The position numbers were made by a program, and so were the translations under genes. Shown here piece after piece: positions 5,272 through 7,401 of a stretch of DNA of 7,401 bases. Position 1 is the stretch's first letter. Every line of letters begins with the position of its first letter. This stretch comes from Limnobacter sp. (lineage in GTDB: Bacteria > Pseudomonadota > Gammaproteobacteria > Burkholderiales > Burkholderiaceae_B): positions 1 to 7,401 of the forward strand of contig JAAURO010000073.1 of the NCBI GenBank assembly GCA_012032215.1, given 5' to 3'. The notes beneath the pieces were generated by a model, which worked only from the letters and a program-made list of their open reading frames with translations, had not been told where the DNA came from and did not search any database.

Positions 5272-7041
5272 ATGACAGGCAGTAAAGAAATTCTGACGAG
5301 TTTGCTAGCCCTTGATCGGTTTCGTGATGAAGGGCTGCGGATTCTCTTTGTCGAAGACAATGAATCAGACTACGAGCTGATGGTCCGCAGGCTGAGGTCT
5401 GGTGGTGTGGAATGCAACACGGGCCGTGTCGATCAGGTTGAATCTCTGAAGCAGGCGCTTCAGCACGAGCAATGGGATGTTATTATTTCGGACCATCGGC
5501 TGCCTGGCTTTAGTTCGGAAGAAGCGCTGCAATTGGTGCGTGAGTCTGGCTTGGGCCTGCCCTTTATTATTGTGTCAGGCAGTATTGGGGAAGAAGTGGC
5601 TGTAGAGGCCATGCGGGCTGGCGCCGATGATTACCTCATGAAAGACAATATGGCGCGCCTGGTACCGGCCATTGAGCGGTCTTTGAGAGCAGCCACCGAA
5701 AGACGCAATCTGGAAGCCGCCGAACGCGCACAACGTGAATCAGAAAGGCGTTTTTCCGCAATCGCCAAAAACATTCCCGGCGTTATTTTCCAGATGCAAA
5801 CGCACGATGGCGACCCAAGGCCCAAGGTGCCTTTTGTCAGTGAGGGCGCGCTTCAGTTTTTCGGCGTGCCGCCATTCAGGTTTCTGGAAGAACCAGATTT
5901 CTTTTTTTCCCAATTTGAACGTGCCGATGCAGCTGACCTGAAGGTCGCGATTTTTGAAGCCGCCCAGGGCGAATGCAACCTGAGCTGGGAAGGACGCTTG
6001 AAACAACACCATAACCCGCAAGGGCTTTGGGTGCTGCTTAATGCAGTGGGGAAGAAAAAAGAGCAGCACATCGCCTGGGATGGATTGTTGCTGGATATTT
6101 CAGCCCGCCACCTTGCAGAAACCGCTTTAAAAGAATCCAAGGCCGAGCTTAGGCGAGTGACTACTGCGCTTGAAAACCGCTCTGAGCAAGAGCGAGCGGC
6201 CATTGCCCGTGAAATTCACGATGACATGGGCGGTTCGTTAACCAAACTAAAAACCGACATTGCATGGTTGGTTAAAAATACCCAGACTGTACACAGTGTT
6301 GAAAGACTGCAGGACATGTTGTGCGTTGTGGAAGACCTGCTGGCAGCCAGCCAACGTATTGCCAAGGACTTGCGCCCCGGCATTCTGGATTATGGCCTGA
6401 TTCCGGCGCTTGAATGGCAATTGAAAGACTTTGAAAAACGCACCGGAATAGAAACCTGTTTTAACTGCAACCGCGACGCATTAAACCTGACGGATGAAAA
6501 AAACACGGCTCTTTTCAGGGTGTTGCAAGAGGGTTTAACCAATATTGTTAAGCATGCCGAAGCCACGAAGGTAAACGTAGAGTTGTTTATTTCTTCAGAA
6601 GAAATTAATCTAGAGATCCACGACAACGGCAAAGGCATTGAGAACACAGATAAATTAAAACAAGAATCGTTTGGCCTGCGCGGCATGCAAGAGAGAATCG
6701 CCGCTTTTAATGGCTGGGTGGATATTAGCGGGGAACTGGGTAAAGGCACAACCCTCATGGTTGCCTTGCCTAAAAACATACCAACGAACTTGGATGACAG
6801 TGCGATGATCAGGGTATTACTGGCAGACGACCATGCTTTGCTTCGAGGAAGTTTAAAGCAGCTTCTTGAGGAAACGGGCACCATTCAAGTGCTTGCGCAA
6901 GCGGGTGATTACGCTGGTATTTTGGCCGGTATTGGCCAGCATGAAATCGACCTGCTGATACTAGATATTTCCATGCCCGGTAAAAACGGCGTAGATATAG
7001 TAAAAACCCTGAAAGACAAAAACCAGATATCAAGATTCTGA
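5272..7041 (+). CDS. Cytoplasmic REC-PAS sensor histidine kinase (NarL/DegS type), reading in frame into a second receiver
   Basis: The frame encodes 589 residues. Residues 22-135 are a receiver with D29, phospho-acceptor D74 (SDHRLPGF), S102 and K124. Residues 155-285 look like a PAS sensor domain, flanked by helices. The HisKA_3 dimerisation segment has phospho-acceptor H316 (AREIHDDMGGSLTKL). The HATPase domain has N424 (QEGLTNIVKHAEA), D451 (DNGKG) and GLRGM at 468-472. No membrane helix or signal peptide is seen, so it is cytoplasmic. From residue 512 (MIRVLLADDHALLRG) the frame is a second receiver with D565, which stops at 7041 after a frameshift. Residue 512 is also a typical first residue of a LuxR-type regulator, so two genes, kinase and regulator, are the usual arrangement. 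ATG 5272 is the only standard start after the in-frame TAA at 5248, and no ribosome binding site precedes it. The ligand is unknown. Confidence 0.88.
   Translation: MTGSKEILTSLLALDRFRDEGLRILFVEDNESDYELMVRRLRSGGVECNTGRVDQVESLKQALQHEQWDVIISDHRLPGFSSEEALQLVRESGLGLPFIIVSGSIGEEVAVEAMRAGADDYLMKDNMARLVPAIERSLRAATERRNLEAAERAQRESERRFSAIAKNIPGVIFQMQTHDGDPRPKVPFVSEGALQFFGVPPFRFLEEPDFFFSQFERADAADLKVAIFEAAQGECNLSWEGRLKQHHNPQGLWVLLNAVGKKKEQHIAWDGLLLDISARHLAETALKESKAELRRVTTALENRSEQERAAIAREIHDDMGGSLTKLKTDIAWLVKNTQTVHSVERLQDMLCVVEDLLAASQRIAKDLRPGILDYGLIPALEWQLKDFEKRTGIETCFNCNRDALNLTDEKNTALFRVLQEGLTNIVKHAEATKVNVELFISSEEINLEIHDNGKGIENTDKLKQESFGLRGMQERIAAFNGWVDISGELGKGTTLMVALPKNIPTNLDDSAMIRVLLADDHALLRGSLKQLLEETGTIQVLAQAGDYAGILAGIGQHEIDLLILDISMPGKNGVDIVKTLKDKNQISRF
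7017..7024 (+). other. Frameshift site in the response regulator (CAAAAACC)
   Basis: One extra C at 7023-7024 restores the receiver. The heptamer C-AAA-AAC at 7017-7023 also resembles, imperfectly, a -1 slippery site, and a -1 slip after AAC would give the same repaired protein. Confidence 0.7.
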
Positions 7042-7043
7042 TT

Positions 7044-7400
7044 TTGTCGATGCATCCGGAAGATCAGTACGCGGTGCGCGCGCTAAAGGCAGGTGCATCC
7101 GGTTACTTAACCAAAAATACTGCGCCGGAAAAACTGGTTGACGCCATTCAGATTGTGGCAGCAGGCAGGAAGTACATTACCCCTGAGCTGGCAGAATCAC
7201 TTGCCAGCCACTTAACCGAAGACAAAGAAAAGCCTCTTCACAACTCGCTCAGTGATCGCGAATTTGAAACAATTCGCATGATTGCATCGGGCAAAAAACT
7301 GAGCGAAATTGCCGCTGAAATGTCGCTTAGCCCAAAAACCGTGAGTGTATACCGTGCCCGTATTCTGGAAAAATGCGCATGCGCACCAACGGAGAACTGA
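7044..7400 (+). CDS. Frame fragment: end of receiver plus LuxR-type helix-turn-helix of the response regulator
   Basis: This is the downstream frame of the interrupted regulator, 118 codons from a TTG at 7044, which is a nominal start only. Residue 2 is the conserved Ser of the receiver and K24 (GYLTK) its conserved Lys. Residues 68-110 are the GerE/LuxR helix-turn-helix (LSDREFETIRMIASGKKLSEIA, then LSPKTVSVYRARILEK). Residues 111-118 are probably frameshifted, because the family continues with MRM-type sequence here. This is not an independent gene. Confidence 0.72.
   Translation: MSMHPEDQYAVRALKAGASGYLTKNTAPEKLVDAIQIVAAGRKYITPELAESLASHLTEDKEKPLHNSLSDREFETIRMIASGKKLSEIAAEMSLSPKTVSVYRARILEKCACAPTEN
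7369..7373 (+). other. Frameshift site in the response regulator (run of five A)
   Basis: Six A instead of five would turn EKCACAPTEN-stop into EKMRMRTNGELT, the expected end of a LuxR-type regulator, and removes the TGA at 7398. Confidence 0.7.
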
Positions 7401-7401
7401 C

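Larger units (their letters stand above)
6805..7401 (+). pseudogene. NarL/LuxR-family response regulator, split by two frameshifts and cut by the window edge
   Basis: Reading from ATG 6805 gives a receiver (acidic D8 and D9, phospho-acceptor D54 in LLILDISMPGKNG) up to KDKN. The frame then fails at 7023-7024. One added C yields KDKNPDIKILILSMHPED and continues the receiver (S82, K104) into the DNA-binding domain. A second failure at the A-run 7369-7373 turns the expected EKMRMRTNGELT into EKCACAPTEN and a false TGA at 7398. With both bases restored the gene runs past the right edge with about a dozen residues missing. It would be the DNA-binding partner of the kinase. As read it is broken, but both breaks look like sequence errors. 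The ATG has only a weak GGA ten bases upstream. Confidence 0.8.

Noticed and set aside
6390..6884. Minus-strand frame of 164 codons under the kinase gene
   Set aside because: Antisense to the HATPase and receiver motifs, Ser/Leu-rich, without any recognisable domain.
5272..7401. A new single-protein phosphorelay system
   Set aside because: The regulator contains two clear frameshifts and starts with a normal initiator sequence, so a usual kinase-regulator pair with sequence errors is the simpler reading; kept only as a finding.
1..7401. CRISPR arrays, insertion sequences, tRNA or rRNA genes
   Set aside because: No regularly spaced repeats, transposase-like frames, terminal inverted repeats or tRNA-like folds were seen on either strand.

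Overview
The window reads as chromosomal DNA of a motile Gram-negative bacterium. GreB, CheR, CheD and CheB have typical proteobacterial sequences, and the mid-range GC content plus the che gene content fit a beta-proteobacterium of the Burkholderiales. A Limnobacter-like organism is my guess from general resemblance; nothing in the window proves it.

Layout. (1) 1-874, minus strand: the start of a type I restriction-modification locus, with a small single-TRD HsdS-like gene followed by the first 66 codons of hsdM, which runs off the left edge. (2) 875-983: an AT-rich divergent control region with a near-consensus sigma-70 promoter for the R-M genes and two near-identical operator-like motifs. 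(3) 984-2191, plus strand: an unrecognised five-helix membrane protein and then greB, which has a TTG start. (4) 2219-5044, minus strand: a cheR-cheD-cheB block, the adaptation and receptor-modification arm of chemotaxis, convergent with greB. The 5' end of cheR is separated from the rest by a one-base frameshift. (5) 5045-5271: a divergent intergenic region with a possible FliA (sigma-28) site for cheR and a possible leaderless promoter for the kinase. (6) 5272-7401, plus strand: a cytoplasmic REC-PAS-HisKA_3-HATPase sensor kinase that reads in frame into a NarL/LuxR-type response regulator. The regulator is itself broken by two one-base frameshifts.

How the genes work together. CheR methylates chemoreceptors, CheB demethylates and deamidates them, and CheD deamidates receptor glutamines, so the minus-strand block is one adaptation module. 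CheA, CheW, CheY and CheZ are not in the window. The kinase and regulator form a separate NarL-like two-component pair, apparently cytoplasmic and perhaps controlled by the kinase's own N-terminal receiver.

The most important caution concerns the sequence itself. All three frameshifts (near 4877, 7023 and 7371) are repaired by adding one base to a short homopolymer, and each repair restores strongly family-like protein sequence. This is the pattern of residual assembly or sequencing indels rather than of gene decay. A fourth indel of the same kind would also explain the unusual in-frame kinase-regulator fusion. I found no mobile element, CRISPR array, tRNA or rRNA, and no convincing undescribed system. 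The most original signals are the paired operators at the R-M promoter, the half-size HsdS, the leaderless kinase promoter and the kinase-regulator fusion question.
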